From positions 102,911-130,310 of the forward strand of contig JALCCG010000024.1 in assembly GCA_023212695.1 (NCBI GenBank): a DNA stretch of 27,400 nucleotides, in the 5' to 3' direction. This stretch comes from Sporisorium sorghi (Eukaryota > Basidiomycota > Ustilaginomycetes > Ustilaginales > Ustilaginaceae). Made by a program: the position numbers and the translations under genes. Under the pieces are notes generated by a model. It saw nothing but the letters and a program-made list of their open reading frames with translations. It did no database searches and was not told the origin of the DNA. Below, piece by piece: positions 8,948 through 18,594 of the stretch. Positions within the stretch are counted from its first letter, which is position 1; each line of letters opens with the position of its first letter.

Positions 8948-9214
8948 ATGTCACGTCCCGCCAAGCTCACGCTAGCTGCCTCGGTCCTCGTCTCGGGCCT
9001 GACCGTGTGGGGCGTCCACTACATGCAGGAGAAGGAACGTGAAGTCATGTATCGCGGCGTAGAGCGCGATGAGGCACGCCAGGAGGAGAAGAAGCGCAAG
9101 CGCATGCTCGATCTTCAGGTGAACCAGGAGAAGGAGGCAGCGTACCAGAGGGTGCAGCCTACCGCTGGAGGGGGAGCGGCAGCACAGTCGAGCAGTTCCT
9201 CGTCCTCGTCATGA
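8948..9214 (+). CDS. PET117: Cytochrome c oxidase assembly factor PET117
   Basis: The 88-residue product fits PET117, a small mitochondrial inner-membrane-associated protein needed for assembly of respiratory complex IV and linked to heme a synthase (COX15) function. It starts MSRPAKLTLAASVLVSGLTV, a short positively charged lead into one hydrophobic helix (residues about 7-24), then GVHYMQEKEREVMYRGVERD. That helix/HYxQ/R-x-x-M-x-x-GVxRD layout is the PET117 pattern. A charged helix (RQEEKKRKRMLDLQVNQEKE) follows, ending in a Gly/Ala and poly-Ser tail. The ATG at 8948 (AGCAATGTC) is chosen because the protein begins with the family N-terminus there; frame upstream of it is leader. Divergent from LSM6; 157 bases separate its stop from the next start. 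Confidence 0.86.
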   Translation: MSRPAKLTLAASVLVSGLTVWGVHYMQEKEREVMYRGVERDEARQEEKKRKRMLDLQVNQEKEAAYQRVQPTAGGGAAAQSSSSSSSS

Positions 9215-9371
9215 GGAGGATTGCATAGCGTCGCTGCAGCTCGTCTTACAGCATGTACATAGATGGTCGGCAAAGTACATATAGCGCATATAGTCGCAAC
9301 CATGCAAGCCCTCCTCTCTTGGCATCACATCTCATTCACCTTTCACGGTCCACCGCCTCTATAAGATCACA

Positions 9372-10210
9372 ATGTACTTTTCCTTTTTCTTTACCGACGA
9401 AGCCATGCAGCAGCAGGCCATCAGTCAGCAGCAGCAGGCCATCGAACAGGCCAACCAGCAGCCGCACCAGCGCTCCGACTCGCTCGACAGCTGCCCTCCT
9501 GGGCCTCCCTCGACTCCTGCCTCTGTGGCCCGCATCTTGACTCCTCCCCTGGTGGTCGACGTGGACGCTAATCTCGAGCAGCTCCGCTTGAAAGGTCGCG
9601 GCCCCCGTGCTGTGGGTTGCCGTCGTGAGGACTGGCCTCCTTCGGTAAACATGATTGATTCCTCGCGCCTCCCCGCGCCTGCGCACGCTCCCCAGGAGGT
9701 GCCGCGCCCTGGCGCTCCGATCGTCGGCGGGGCGAGGCTGAGGGCGGGGGACCTCAGCGTCACCTCGCCAACGATGGTCGACGTGCCGACGATGGCCGAC
9801 CGGCCGACTGCCCCTGCCGCACGCAGTGCTGGTGTATCCACAACACTACGGTCTATCGCAGGCCCCCTATCGACACTCGCGCCCAGACGGGTGCCCGACG
9901 ATACGGCCAGATCGCCGGCCTTCGCTTTCCGATCCGGTTCCGCCAGGACAACGGCGTCCTCGACCACGGCGACCCCTTCGCGAGGAGTGCACAGCAAGAG
10001 CTGGAGCGACACCAGCAGCGACAGCAGCGAGAGCTGGAGGAGCGACGCGCGGCTGAGCGACGCCTGCAGGAGCCTGGTCCGAGCCGCCCGGTGATCCACC
10101 GCCCCGTCGCCAGGCGCGCTACGCGCTATGACGACGACATCCCGGCGTATGTTGCCGAGGAGTTCATCCGCCGAAACCGTTTGGACACGTTCTTTGAGGA
10201 CGACGATTGA
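9372..10210 (+). CDS. Unrecognised Gln-rich/charged protein, halves in different frames
   Basis: I do not recognise the family. The 5' half reads from ATG 9372, or the more typical ATG 9405 (MQQQAISQQQQAIEQANQQP). It continues through a Ser/Pro-rich part to about DLSVTSPTMVDVPTMADRP near 9800. The 3' half is clearly coding in another frame: FPIRFRQDNGVLDHGDPF, then a Gln/Glu/Arg helix (QQELERHQQRQQRELEERR), then RYDDDIPAYVAEEFIRRNRL and DTFFEDDD with TGA at 10208-10210. The link between them is unsolved. An intron of length 3n+2 is possible (for example ending ACGGCCAG at 9910), but I see neither a good donor nor a CTGAC branch site. An indel, sequencing error or pseudogenisation would also fit. 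In between, a third frame reads VLVYPQHYGLSQAPYRHSRP (from 9829), which also looks protein-like. Coordinates therefore mark the outer limits. Confidence 0.55.
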
Positions 10211-11119
10211 GCGAGGAAGGCTCCCGCACTTCGCATCGCGACGATGTCTTTCATTGTCGATTCGTGTTGACGCGTAGGCAGCGTCGATACTCTTAGGCGT
10301 TCATTGCTCTCTCGCTCTGGACGATCTTCTTTTCGGTTCCGTTTCCGGCTCGTCTCGTCTCTTCTTGGCTCTCGTAAAATCGACAAAGCCCCACAAAACA
10401 GGACCGGTTCCACTTCGCTTCCGTTCTCAGTTCCCGACGGTTCTTCTTCAGTTCGCTCTTCACTTCGCTTTTCCAACAAGGCTTCTCGCGATCTATCTAC
10501 TGCATGCTCGCCCACTCGCATACATTGGCCGCCAAGTCCTTTTCTTTTCGTTTCGCTGGCCGCATCTTCTGTCTCACCGTCTTTGTGTAGTGCACACCTT
10601 CTCACATCGCCGTGCTGTACAGTAATTTAGCTCTGTTGCAACTTTGTTTTCTTCTTTTCTTTTATACTGACATGCTTGTGCTCTGATCGTTGGTTGACGT
10701 CGCTGACTCTTTCTTCTCAGGTTGTCTGTCTTCGCTTAGCACAGCTGCTCTCTTCGCACGGCAACGCTGCTTCCCTTCGCTTGGCATCGATCCGCTCCCT
10801 CTGTTCGCGTCCGACAAGGCTCCTTCCCTCTTCGCTCGACACCGCTCCCTCCTCCCTTCGCTCAGCACTGCTCCTGCTCTCTTTGCTTCGCATCGCTGAC
10901 TGCCTCTTCCCATCCCGCCACTTAGCCACGACTCTCGAAACCGACTCTTGCGACGGGCGCCACTCTACGAACTCATCGCTTGGCCTCACACGCCTTGCCC
11001 TCGTCACGCGCGTTCCCCGCCCCGACACACCTCACTCGCTCGCCCTTCGTCCTCACAACATCGCCGACAGTCAATGCATCTTTCGACACCAACCACATTT
11101 GCATTGCCTTCAACGCCCC
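10211..11119. other. Convergent 3' spacer between the Gln-rich gene and TSC2
   Basis: No supported gene. The segment is rich in TTCGCT words. From about 10728 to 10905 it contains a degenerate tandem repeat, listed separately. Frames on both strands through this repeat (Arg/Ser/Ala-rich on the minus strand) lack an ATG in good position and any family signal. The plus-strand frame that enters TSC2 from here is the antisense shadow of that gene. Confidence 0.6.
10728..10905. repeat. Degenerate minisatellite, about seven units of 22-28 bases
   Basis: Read on the plus strand, units begin CTTCGCTTAGCACAGCTGCT, CTTCGCACGGCAACGCTGCT, CTTCGCTTGGCATCGATCCG, then variants TTCGCGTCCGACAAGGCTCC, TTCGCTCGACACCGCTCCCT, TTCGCTCAGCACTGCTCCTG and CTTCGCATCGCTGACTGCC. 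The shared scheme is CTTCGCT-purine-GCA-x-CGCT followed by a CT-rich filler. Copies differ in length and sequence, so this is an old or imprecise array. Confidence 0.6.
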
Positions 11120-14100
11120 TCAAAACGTCTTGGTGAAATCATACAAGTCGGCCATACTCGAGCTCACCGACATCCCCGCCACGGGATGCTGCGCCACCGT
11201 CTCCTCCCCACCGCCCTCCGCCTTGGCCCGCTTGGCCGCATGCTGCAGCCTCGCCCGCCTAATATGCCCGAGCCTCGACACCCAGTTGCTCGAGTACGGC
11301 TGCATCGCCTCGCCCGTATCCAAGTAAATCTGGCTCGCCACATTGCTATGCAGCGCCAAGATCCGCACGAACGTCGGCAGCGCCTCGGCCGACAACAACT
11401 GCCCATCCCCCACCGGCGAGAACTCCGGCATCCCCGGCCGCCGCTGCAGCGTCACCTGGTAGAACACCGCATCGTCCGGGTTGGCCGAACCCAGGTTCAC
11501 CCCGCCGCGCGTCATGGGCGAGATGCACACGTTGACGTAGTTGAACTGCCCCGCAATCGTTCCGAATTTGTAGTCGCGGCCGGACTCGTTGAAGACGATG
11601 TGCACAAAGTCGTTGCCGATCAAAGCTTTTTTGGAGCGCCGGATGGGATCGCGTTCGTCGTTCGGCATGAGCGTCGCCGTGTGGTAGACGATCTGGCAGA
11701 TCTCGTCCGTCCACACGTAGGCGTGCTTGCCGTGCTCGTCGTTGTTGCGATCCAGCCCGCCCGTGTAAACGTCCTCTTGCCCCTTGAGGGTGACCAGATG
11801 GCCCAAGCCTTGCAGGAAGCGCGTGTACGCCCGCGAGCCGTGTCGGTTGCCCAGGATGTCCACTTCGTCCTCCTGCCCCGGTCCGACGTACAGCACGCCG
11901 ATCTTGTGGAAATCGACCACGGGCGTGAAGTCGATCGCCTTGATCAATCTGTCCGTCGCAGGCTCGTCGGGAAGCAGGATGGGGGCTGTATCGTGCAACA
12001 TGTCCGGATACGTCGAGAGCTGCAGCGCAAAGAAGCTCGGGTCCAGATCGGGCTCCTTGGCCGTGGTCTTGGCCTTGCCGTGCAACTCGGCATTCGTGGA
12101 CGACTTGTCGGTGGGACCCAAAATGTCGCGCATCACCTGACGCATGGCCAGCGAGCTGCCGGCATGCTCCTCGCCCAGGACGGCACTTGGCATCTGCGAA
12201 GGCTGAGAGCTTTCCACCGAAAACGAAGAGGCGCGTGGTCGCGCGGCCAGGCCAAAGTGAGCGGGACCTCGTGGCCTGCGCGCACGCAGGCGCTCGCTGA
12301 TCTCCAGTCGATCCTGAACGCGACGACGAAGGCTGCCTCCGTCTCCCTTCTCCGCGCTAGTCTTGGCGTCCTCGCCTTGTGCCGGCTCGCCCACTTCATC
12401 TGCCGGCGCATCCAGCGTGGGGGATGCCATGATCTCCGGGTCACGGTTCATCATGAGCACGGCGGGCAGTTGGTCCTTCTCTCCGTTCTCGTCCGGAAGC
12501 AATCCAGTCGGGACATTCTCGAGCTTGCACAACATCGTGGCTGTTCCAGACGGACGACGGATGACGACCTCGACCCAGCCGGCTTTCTTGGCGGTAGACA
12601 CCGTGAGCAAACCATTGCCCATGAGCCATGTCTTGGAGTGACGGCCCGCATCCTTGCCCTTGTTTGCACCTGCTCCTGCACCTGCCGAGGGCGGGCCCAT
12701 GATGAGCTGGTTGATGAACGACTTCTTGGGCTTCGAGTCGGCGTTGGAGTAGGTGAATCTCGCAAGGAAATCAAAACACACCTGCGTCTGATCCGACAGC
12801 GTCTCCATGCCCTCGTTGGCCTTGAGCAGTCCGCGCGAAATGTACGGAAGATACTTGGGTCGATCGGCAATCTTGAGGATGACGAACCAGAGCGAGATGT
12901 TGTAGAACGCCATCAGCATCACGTATTGCGAGAGCGAATAGCTCCCCGGACTGGCACGGTAGTCGTCGCGCGTCGCCGCCTCTGGACTCTGGTGGTACTC
13001 GATGTACTGAAGCACGATGCTAAAGACACGCCTGTAGTCGGTCTCGGTGAAGTTGGCGTAGCAGGCCGGATGCTGGGCGACCGTGGCGATGAGCTCGAGG
13101 ATGTGCACGCTCATGGTCATGTGCGAGCGCACGGCTGTGAGCGTGAGGAGCATCTGCGTGAAGAAGCGCGTGAAGCTCTTCTGCATCTCGTAGCACGAGA
13201 TGGACAGCGCCTTGATGCAGGATCGCGCCGTCGTGTGCGACTTTTTGAGACCCCGGATGAAGGCATCCACCATCTCGTCTTGTTCTGCTCGCGAGAAGAG
13301 CGTGCGGTAGCCGATGAGCGTAACCAGCGTCTCGTAGACCACGGCGGTGACATCCGTTTTCTTCAAGTCGTCCGGCAAGACAACCTTGGGCAACAGCGCG
13401 TCGTCGAGAATACCCTGACAAATCTCCTTGCGCAGATGCAACACCTGAAGCTGAGCCTTGGGTCCGCAGAACAGATGCTTGTTGCTCAGCTGATGCGGCA
13501 AATGGCAGAGGAGGTACGAGACCACCTCCCAATCCGGCTCGGACCGAAGCATGTCGATTGCAACCGCCAAGAACTCAGACACGGGGATGGGAGCGGGCTT
13601 ATTGTCGCTGTGGCTGTGAAGATGCGTGTTGCCGGCACAGCACTCCACGTCGTTGCGCTCGTGGATGTACGTGTAGATGATATCGCTGCGGAGCGAGATG
13701 GCGGGCATCTCGAACGAGATGGTCTGAGGCAAGCGCCAGAGATGCTCGTAGGGAGCCGTTCGTGTAGCCCTCTGCTGGCTCGTGCTGCGAGCTCGTTCGC
13801 CCGGCAAACGCTTGGCAGAGTCGTTGCTGCGCTCGGGCCTGCCCCTCTCTCGAGACAGCTCGCGAAGACGCGACTTGGACCTGGGCGCCGGGTCGACGTT
13901 GCGCTGAGCATCGCGGCCCTCGCGCTCCGCACGACCGGGGCCGGCGCCAGGTCCAATCTTTGAGCCCGCTCGAGGGCGCCCGTCGGGATTGTTCGACGTA
14001 GAACTCAGCTGCCGTCCCAGAGAGGTGCCATCCTCAGCTTCGTTCGGTCCTTTCATGAGGATGATGGCGCTGGCTCGAACCAGGTCGTCCATGTCTCCTG

Positions 14101-17100
14101 TGAGGTAGACACGATGCTGGCGGTCCGTGCGGAAACGCAACAGGAACTCAAGGATCACGAGCCGAGTTGACGTGCAAGCAGCGCTACCGGATGCAGCCGT
14201 CGTCGTGCTCGAGTTGGAAGCAGGCTTGACTTTCAGAAGGTCAAGAAGATCCCGGTAGATGGCGATGCATCCTGCGCGCGTCTTCTTCTCCCAGCGCTGG
14301 CGAATGGAGCGGTCAACGTCTCTGTCGACCGAGTTGGCGATCCAAGGCGTGCTGAAAGCCATGCGATTGAAGATGGCCATCAGATCAAGAGCAGCGTTGC
14401 GTGCCTTGGTCTCGTTCATGGAGCTGCCACGAGGAGCGTCCGAGTTGGAGCGCGAACGAGTCTGGTCGTCTTGGGCCTCGTCTGCAGGAACATCGAATGC
14501 GACCGTCTTGTGCACGGGAGCAGAGCGTGCCAGCCTGCACAGGAGCTTCCGAACTTCGACGAACACCTCTTCGAAGTCGGCGTCCGCCGGCGCCTGGCCC
14601 TGCTTGGTCCTCTCCAAGGCTTCCGCCTCGGGATCGATAGGTCCAGGGATTTGAGAACCGCTGAGCACGGCTGCTTGGACAAGGACCGACCGCAGCATCG
14701 CCTCGGTCCTAGGATCCGTCTCGGAGGAGAGGGTCGAATTGGCCAAGGGCAGCACGATGTCGGTCATGAACAGATCGCGCTCCGCAGTGAGATCTTGCAC
14801 GGCATTATAGACGTGGTCAAAGACGAGCGTGACGAGATCGTATCGAGCTTTCTGATCCGGTGCGCCGGTCTGAGACTGGGATTCGTTGCGGTAGAAGAAG
14901 GCCTGCAGAAGGGCTCGAATGTTGGAGAGCCAGTCGGGATTGCTCGGCAGGCAGAGGTGCTGGGTCCAGTGGTATTGAACAAGCTTTGAGACCGTCGCAT
15001 CGCCCAAGATGGGCGAGAGCGTGAGCAGGAACGAGGCCAACTTGGGCGACCACGGGGGCGAGCGTGCGGAGGCTGAATCGTCGGCATCTGCCGCACGCTT
15101 CTGGTCGGTTTCCTTGGAGTCGAGCAAAGCCTTTGGTGGATGCGAGATGTTGACCTGATCCAACACTTTGAGCATCGCGAGGACCGGTGTGCTGTGGCTG
15201 ACAGAGCTCGACTCGCCCGAGGTGGCTTGGCCAGACGCAGCATGAGTGTTAGAATGGCTGAGCTTGAGGCCTTCGAGGTGCCTCTTTGCCTCAATGACGA
15301 GGTCGAGGAGCGCGTCCCAGTCTGAGCGAGCGAGACTCTTGTCGCGGGGAGTATTGTTGGCCTGTGCGTTTGCTCGATCCGACACGGCCTGCTTTTCTCC
15401 TGCTGGGCGTTTGACAACTGTGGGCTGAGGATCCGCTGCGACTGACGCAGATGGGAGGAGATCCGAAACGAGATTAAGGACCTCGAGGTCAAGCACATCG
15501 CACTGACGCTTCAGGGCAGCTCGCAAGGCTGGCATGATGAGTGCCAGCGACAAGGAAGGTGCAAGTGCATCCTCCTTCTGCGCCTTGCTGGAAGCTGCCG
15601 AGGTGGATCCTTGCGTCTTCTGCTGCTCCTGCTCCGCTACATGCGTCAAGGCCAGACGGAAGAAGCTGACGGCGCCAACCAGGACAGCAGGATCTTCGAG
15701 ATGCGCAGCCTTGTTAGTGTCAGAAGGCCCTGTGAGGGTGAGGCGTGCAGATCGAATGGCTGCGTTGGCGCAGTGGCTTCGCAGAATGTTGGAGAGAATA
15801 GGCAACACCTCTTGATGCCAGTCGGCCTCGTGATTGTCGGGCTTTTCCTTGATGAAGCCGGGAGAGCGTGGGTCGATGCGCGAATAGCCAAGGAGTCGAC
15901 ACAGCATTTTGACGACAACGTCGATGCAGGCGGGAGGCAGATGGCCATAGCGCAACGTTGCGTCGAGCAGTTTGAGACAGCTGCGCACTTCGTCGAGGTG
16001 AAGCTCCGGACCGACCCAATAGCCCGATGCAGAAGGCTCAGTTCGAGATGCAGATGTGGCTGTAGCTGCTTCGCGGCTGGGCACGAGCGTTGCCAAGGTC
16101 ATTGGAGCGGCATTGGTAGGTTTGGTCGACGAAGTGTTGGCGGCGGAATGGAGCTGAGACGTGACTGCATCGATGGAGACAGGCTGGTTGGATGAACGCG
16201 GCGTAGCAGATGGAGAAGCCTCGCTACTTTCAGGAGAAGGGCTGATGGTCTCCAAGCCATAGTACGAGTAGCCGTGCGCCAGAGGTCTGGCATCGCGCGA
16301 CCGAGATCGGTGGGAGGATGACGGTGGCGCACCAGCGCTGCGCTGCGGGCCGAGCAAGGGAGTGCTCTTGAGCGGCGGCGAGCCGATGACGGAGCTGGGC
16401 AGAGTGATGGCATTGGGGGCCGATTCGCCGATGATGAGCTCTGCGGCGCTTCGAATCACCATTTCGGCATGTGCGATGGGAATCCTCGCAAAGCTGTATT
16501 TGAGAATGCCAGCGAGAAGCTGAAGGATCACCTGAACATCACGCTCGACGGAAGAGAGCTGGGATATGGCTCGAGTCGGCTGGACGGCCATCTGCTCGAG
16601 GTTGTCCTTCGCTCCTGTGCGTCCGACTCTGCCGGCCTCGTCGATCAAGGGATGAAGTTGTAATCGAAGGCGCTGCACCTCTGTCCAGGCTACGTTCAGC
16701 CAGTGGGTGAGCGTGAGGATGAGACCTGGAAAGCCGACGACGTCACGACCATCCCTTGTGAGGACCTGGAGAGCGCTGAGCTGGGTTGGAAGGCCGGCAA
16801 GGATGATGTGGGTGTTGTCGGCGACCTCGTCGTCGTCGATTTCGCTGGAAGAAACGCTGAGGACGAGGCGATAGAAGAGAGCGCGGTCGATGGCTGCGAG
16901 CGGCTGATCGCTGTCGGGGATTTTGGAGGAGAGGGAGCCAGGAGCGCCGTTGCGAAGTTCGGTGAGGGCAGGGGAAGCGTTGGCTGCGCGTTTGTCGGCT
17001 AGCTTGACGGACAATGTGAGCAGATTGCAGGTTTCGATGCGCAGCTTTTGAGGGTGCTCTGCGGTGAGCAGTGAAGTGCAAAGGCGAAAGACCTCGGCGA

Positions 17101-17581
17101 GCGGAACGTCGTCGGCAAAGATGGGCCTTGGGCCGCTCTGGCGCTCGACGGCAGCTGCTAGAGCTCGAATCTTGGGTATACGCTGTCGAACCGCCTCGTC
17201 TCTGGCTTTTGCGGTGGCTGGGAGCGGGCTGCGAAGATCTTCGAAGAGTGGATCGTATGCACCGCCCTCGGGAGGCTCGATGGTGGTGAGGTCGTAGGGA
17301 GAGATTGGGTCGAGCGAAGCAGAAGTGCCGGGCTCGAAAGGGTTCTGAGAGGTGGGCAGAGCGGTGGTGATGGGCGCCAAAGGTGAGCTGGGTAGAATGC
17401 CATTGCCAGGTGCGGTAGATGCTGCTGAAGAAGCTGAGCGACCGCCGCCTCGGAAAGTGCGAAGGATGTGATTGAAGCTGCTGCTCGCCTTGGAGGTGGA
17501 CGCTGATGCCGCCGAGGCCGCTGCGTTGGTGGGCATAGGCTGCGGCGCCGCCGAGGGGGAGCGCAATCGATTGGGATCCAT
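11120..17581 (-). CDS. TSC2: Tuberin / TSC2 homologue, Rheb GTPase-activating protein
   Basis: The 2153-residue single-exon product is a tuberin homologue. With hamartin (TSC1), tuberin stimulates GTP hydrolysis by Rheb and so restrains TORC1. The Rap/Ran-GAP domain lies at about residues 1880-2110. It shows VGPGQEDEVDILGNRHGSRA, FLQGLGHLVTLKGQEDVYTG, MPNDERDPIRRSKKALIGND, then FVHIVFNESGRDYKFGTIAG and QFNYVNVCISP. The Asn of GNDFV, the catalytic thumb (human Asn1643 by my alignment), is Asn1990 here and is intact. The C-terminal LALHSNVASQIY and YSSNWVSRLGHIRRARLQ also match tuberin. Residues about 60-1180 are helical, HEAT-like, with Ser-rich breaks. A Ser/Arg-rich linker (about 1180-1280) precedes the tuberin segment starting ISFEMPAISLRSDIIYTYIH. 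It is longer than the roughly 1800-residue human protein, mostly through low-complexity inserts. ATG at 17581 follows a non-coding leader. Confidence 0.95.
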   Translation of the reverse strand: MDPNRLRSPSAAPQPMPTNAAASAASASTSKASSSFNHILRTFRGGGRSASSAASTAPGNGILPSSPLAPITTALPTSQNPFEPGTSASLDPISPYDLTTIEPPEGGAYDPLFEDLRSPLPATAKARDEAVRQRIPKIRALAAAVERQSGPRPIFADDVPLAEVFRLCTSLLTAEHPQKLRIETCNLLTLSVKLADKRAANASPALTELRNGAPGSLSSKIPDSDQPLAAIDRALFYRLVLSVSSSEIDDDEVADNTHIILAGLPTQLSALQVLTRDGRDVVGFPGLILTLTHWLNVAWTEVQRLRLQLHPLIDEAGRVGRTGAKDNLEQMAVQPTRAISQLSSVERDVQVILQLLAGILKYSFARIPIAHAEMVIRSAAELIIGESAPNAITLPSSVIGSPPLKSTPLLGPQRSAGAPPSSSHRSRSRDARPLAHGYSYYGLETISPSPESSEASPSATPRSSNQPVSIDAVTSQLHSAANTSSTKPTNAAPMTLATLVPSREAATATSASRTEPSASGYWVGPELHLDEVRSCLKLLDATLRYGHLPPACIDVVVKMLCRLLGYSRIDPRSPGFIKEKPDNHEADWHQEVLPILSNILRSHCANAAIRSARLTLTGPSDTNKAAHLEDPAVLVGAVSFFRLALTHVAEQEQQKTQGSTSAASSKAQKEDALAPSLSLALIMPALRAALKRQCDVLDLEVLNLVSDLLPSASVAADPQPTVVKRPAGEKQAVSDRANAQANNTPRDKSLARSDWDALLDLVIEAKRHLEGLKLSHSNTHAASGQATSGESSSVSHSTPVLAMLKVLDQVNISHPPKALLDSKETDQKRAADADDSASARSPPWSPKLASFLLTLSPILGDATVSKLVQYHWTQHLCLPSNPDWLSNIRALLQAFFYRNESQSQTGAPDQKARYDLVTLVFDHVYNAVQDLTAERDLFMTDIVLPLANSTLSSETDPRTEAMLRSVLVQAAVLSGSQIPGPIDPEAEALERTKQGQAPADADFEEVFVEVRKLLCRLARSAPVHKTVAFDVPADEAQDDQTRSRSNSDAPRGSSMNETKARNAALDLMAIFNRMAFSTPWIANSVDRDVDRSIRQRWEKKTRAGCIAIYRDLLDLLKVKPASNSSTTTAASGSAACTSTRLVILEFLLRFRTDRQHRVYLTGDMDDLVRASAIILMKGPNEAEDGTSLGRQLSSTSNNPDGRPRAGSKIGPGAGPGRAEREGRDAQRNVDPAPRSKSRLRELSRERGRPERSNDSAKRLPGERARSTSQQRATRTAPYEHLWRLPQTISFEMPAISLRSDIIYTYIHERNDVECCAGNTHLHSHSDNKPAPIPVSEFLAVAIDMLRSEPDWEVVSYLLCHLPHQLSNKHLFCGPKAQLQVLHLRKEICQGILDDALLPKVVLPDDLKKTDVTAVVYETLVTLIGYRTLFSRAEQDEMVDAFIRGLKKSHTTARSCIKALSISCYEMQKSFTRFFTQMLLTLTAVRSHMTMSVHILELIATVAQHPACYANFTETDYRRVFSIVLQYIEYHQSPEAATRDDYRASPGSYSLSQYVMLMAFYNISLWFVILKIADRPKYLPYISRGLLKANEGMETLSDQTQVCFDFLARFTYSNADSKPKKSFINQLIMGPPSAGAGAGANKGKDAGRHSKTWLMGNGLLTVSTAKKAGWVEVVIRRPSGTATMLCKLENVPTGLLPDENGEKDQLPAVLMMNRDPEIMASPTLDAPADEVGEPAQGEDAKTSAEKGDGGSLRRRVQDRLEISERLRARRPRGPAHFGLAARPRASSFSVESSQPSQMPSAVLGEEHAGSSLAMRQVMRDILGPTDKSSTNAELHGKAKTTAKEPDLDPSFFALQLSTYPDMLHDTAPILLPDEPATDRLIKAIDFTPVVDFHKIGVLYVGPGQEDEVDILGNRHGSRAYTRFLQGLGHLVTLKGQEDVYTGGLDRNNDEHGKHAYVWTDEICQIVYHTATLMPNDERDPIRRSKKALIGNDFVHIVFNESGRDYKFGTIAGQFNYVNVCISPMTRGGVNLGSANPDDAVFYQVTLQRRPGMPEFSPVGDGQLLSAEALPTFVRILALHSNVASQIYLDTGEAMQPYSSNWVSRLGHIRRARLQHAAKRAKAEGGGEETVAQHPVAGMSVSSSMADLYDFTKTF

Positions 17582-17945
17582 GTTGCTCGTGCTTTTGCTG
17601 AGGCGTTAGCTTTGAGCGGTCAACAGAAGGCGATGCTGTCTGTCGTCGTAAGAGATGAGATTTAGGTCGAGGTCATATCGTGAGACAGCAAAGAGGGGGC
17701 TGGTATCGTTGCTTTGAGTCGAGAGTGATGGTGGTGGTGGTGGTGGTGGTGTGACAAGTGTATGCTGTTGCAAGCGGGATGCGAGTGAGGGAGTTGCAAA
17801 CTGGTGCGTGCACGAGCAGGAGCACGAGCAGGAGCAGCAAGATGCGCACCAAGCCAATCACGGCTCTGCTTCAGAGAGATGGCGTCTTTCGAAGATGTCA
17901 GAGATGCATGCAGTTGGTCGGCTTGATGCCGTTTGATGATTGATG

Positions 17946-17958
17946 TTTGCGCAATTCA
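17946..17958. promoter_or_regulatory. TTTGCGCAATTCA motif, copy 2 (TSC2/QCR6 promoter)
   Basis: Identical over 13 bases and in the same plus-strand orientation as the copy at 8150-8162, with the TTGCGCAA palindrome in its core. It lies about 365 bases upstream of the TSC2 start and 637 upstream of the QCR6 start. The function is inferred only from the repetition in two divergent promoters. Confidence 0.35.
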
Positions 17959-18234
17959 CCCACCGCACCGATGGATGGACCCACCAGAGATGGCGCGTGA
18001 CTAAGTTAACGGCTGTGACGGCTGCAGAGACCCGCAGCTCTGCAGTGCGAGAAAAATAAGCGCCCTGAGGCGAGTCACGATTCGACTTTCCGACTCAGCA
18101 GCAGCAGCAGCTCCTCAAAGGGGATGCCGATGATGACCCGAAAAGCTTTAAATTTTGCGTGTGCGGAGAATTGCAAATCGGTGATTGCAGCTTGCAAGGG
18201 AGACGCCCGATGGCAATGTGATCGGTCGTACACT

Positions 18235-18260
<26 letters not shown>
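18235..18260. repeat. (TC)13 microsatellite
   Basis: Thirteen TC units upstream of QCR6. CT-rich runs of this kind recur before several genes in the window. Confidence 0.9.
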
Positions 18261-18265
<5 letters not shown>

Positions 18266-18594
18266 TTTCTTGAATATTTTCGAATCTCCACCTTGGCTGG
18301 CCTTTCCGCTGTTTTCCGGCTGCGAGAGAGCAGGTCATTACAAATCCGACCTGCTGAGCGCGAGGTTTGGACGGAGAGACGGGTGCTGGAAGCGACTCTG
18401 ACTTCTTCCTGTCGTTGCTTGCCGGCCAAGTGAATCCGACCGACATTATTGATTTTTTGGTGGTTGCTGCTCGTCACCAGCATCAGCACCAGCGAGAGCG
18501 CTTTTCATTTTACCGCCCCTCTGTGATTGATCTTCTCGACATACCACACACCACCACCACCACCATCACCACACACACATCCGACCGCTTCGCC

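Larger units (their letters stand above)
17582..18594. other. Divergent promoter region between TSC2 and QCR6
   Basis: No gene is supported. Visible elements are a TGG repeat (17729-17750), a GAGCAGGAGCA patch near 17812-17838, the TTTGCGCAATTCA motif at 17946-17958, a CAG4-type patch near 18098-18113, a (TC)13 repeat (18235-18260), and CCA/CAC repeats just before the QCR6 ATG. Short frames here are repeat-driven. Confidence 0.55.

Noticed and set aside
10676..13963. 1095-codon plus-strand reading frame opposite TSC2
   Set aside because: It lies almost wholly antisense to the certain TSC2 coding sequence, is dominated by Arg/His/Leu/Val as expected from the complement of GC-rich codons, and matches no family. 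It is a codon-bias shadow.
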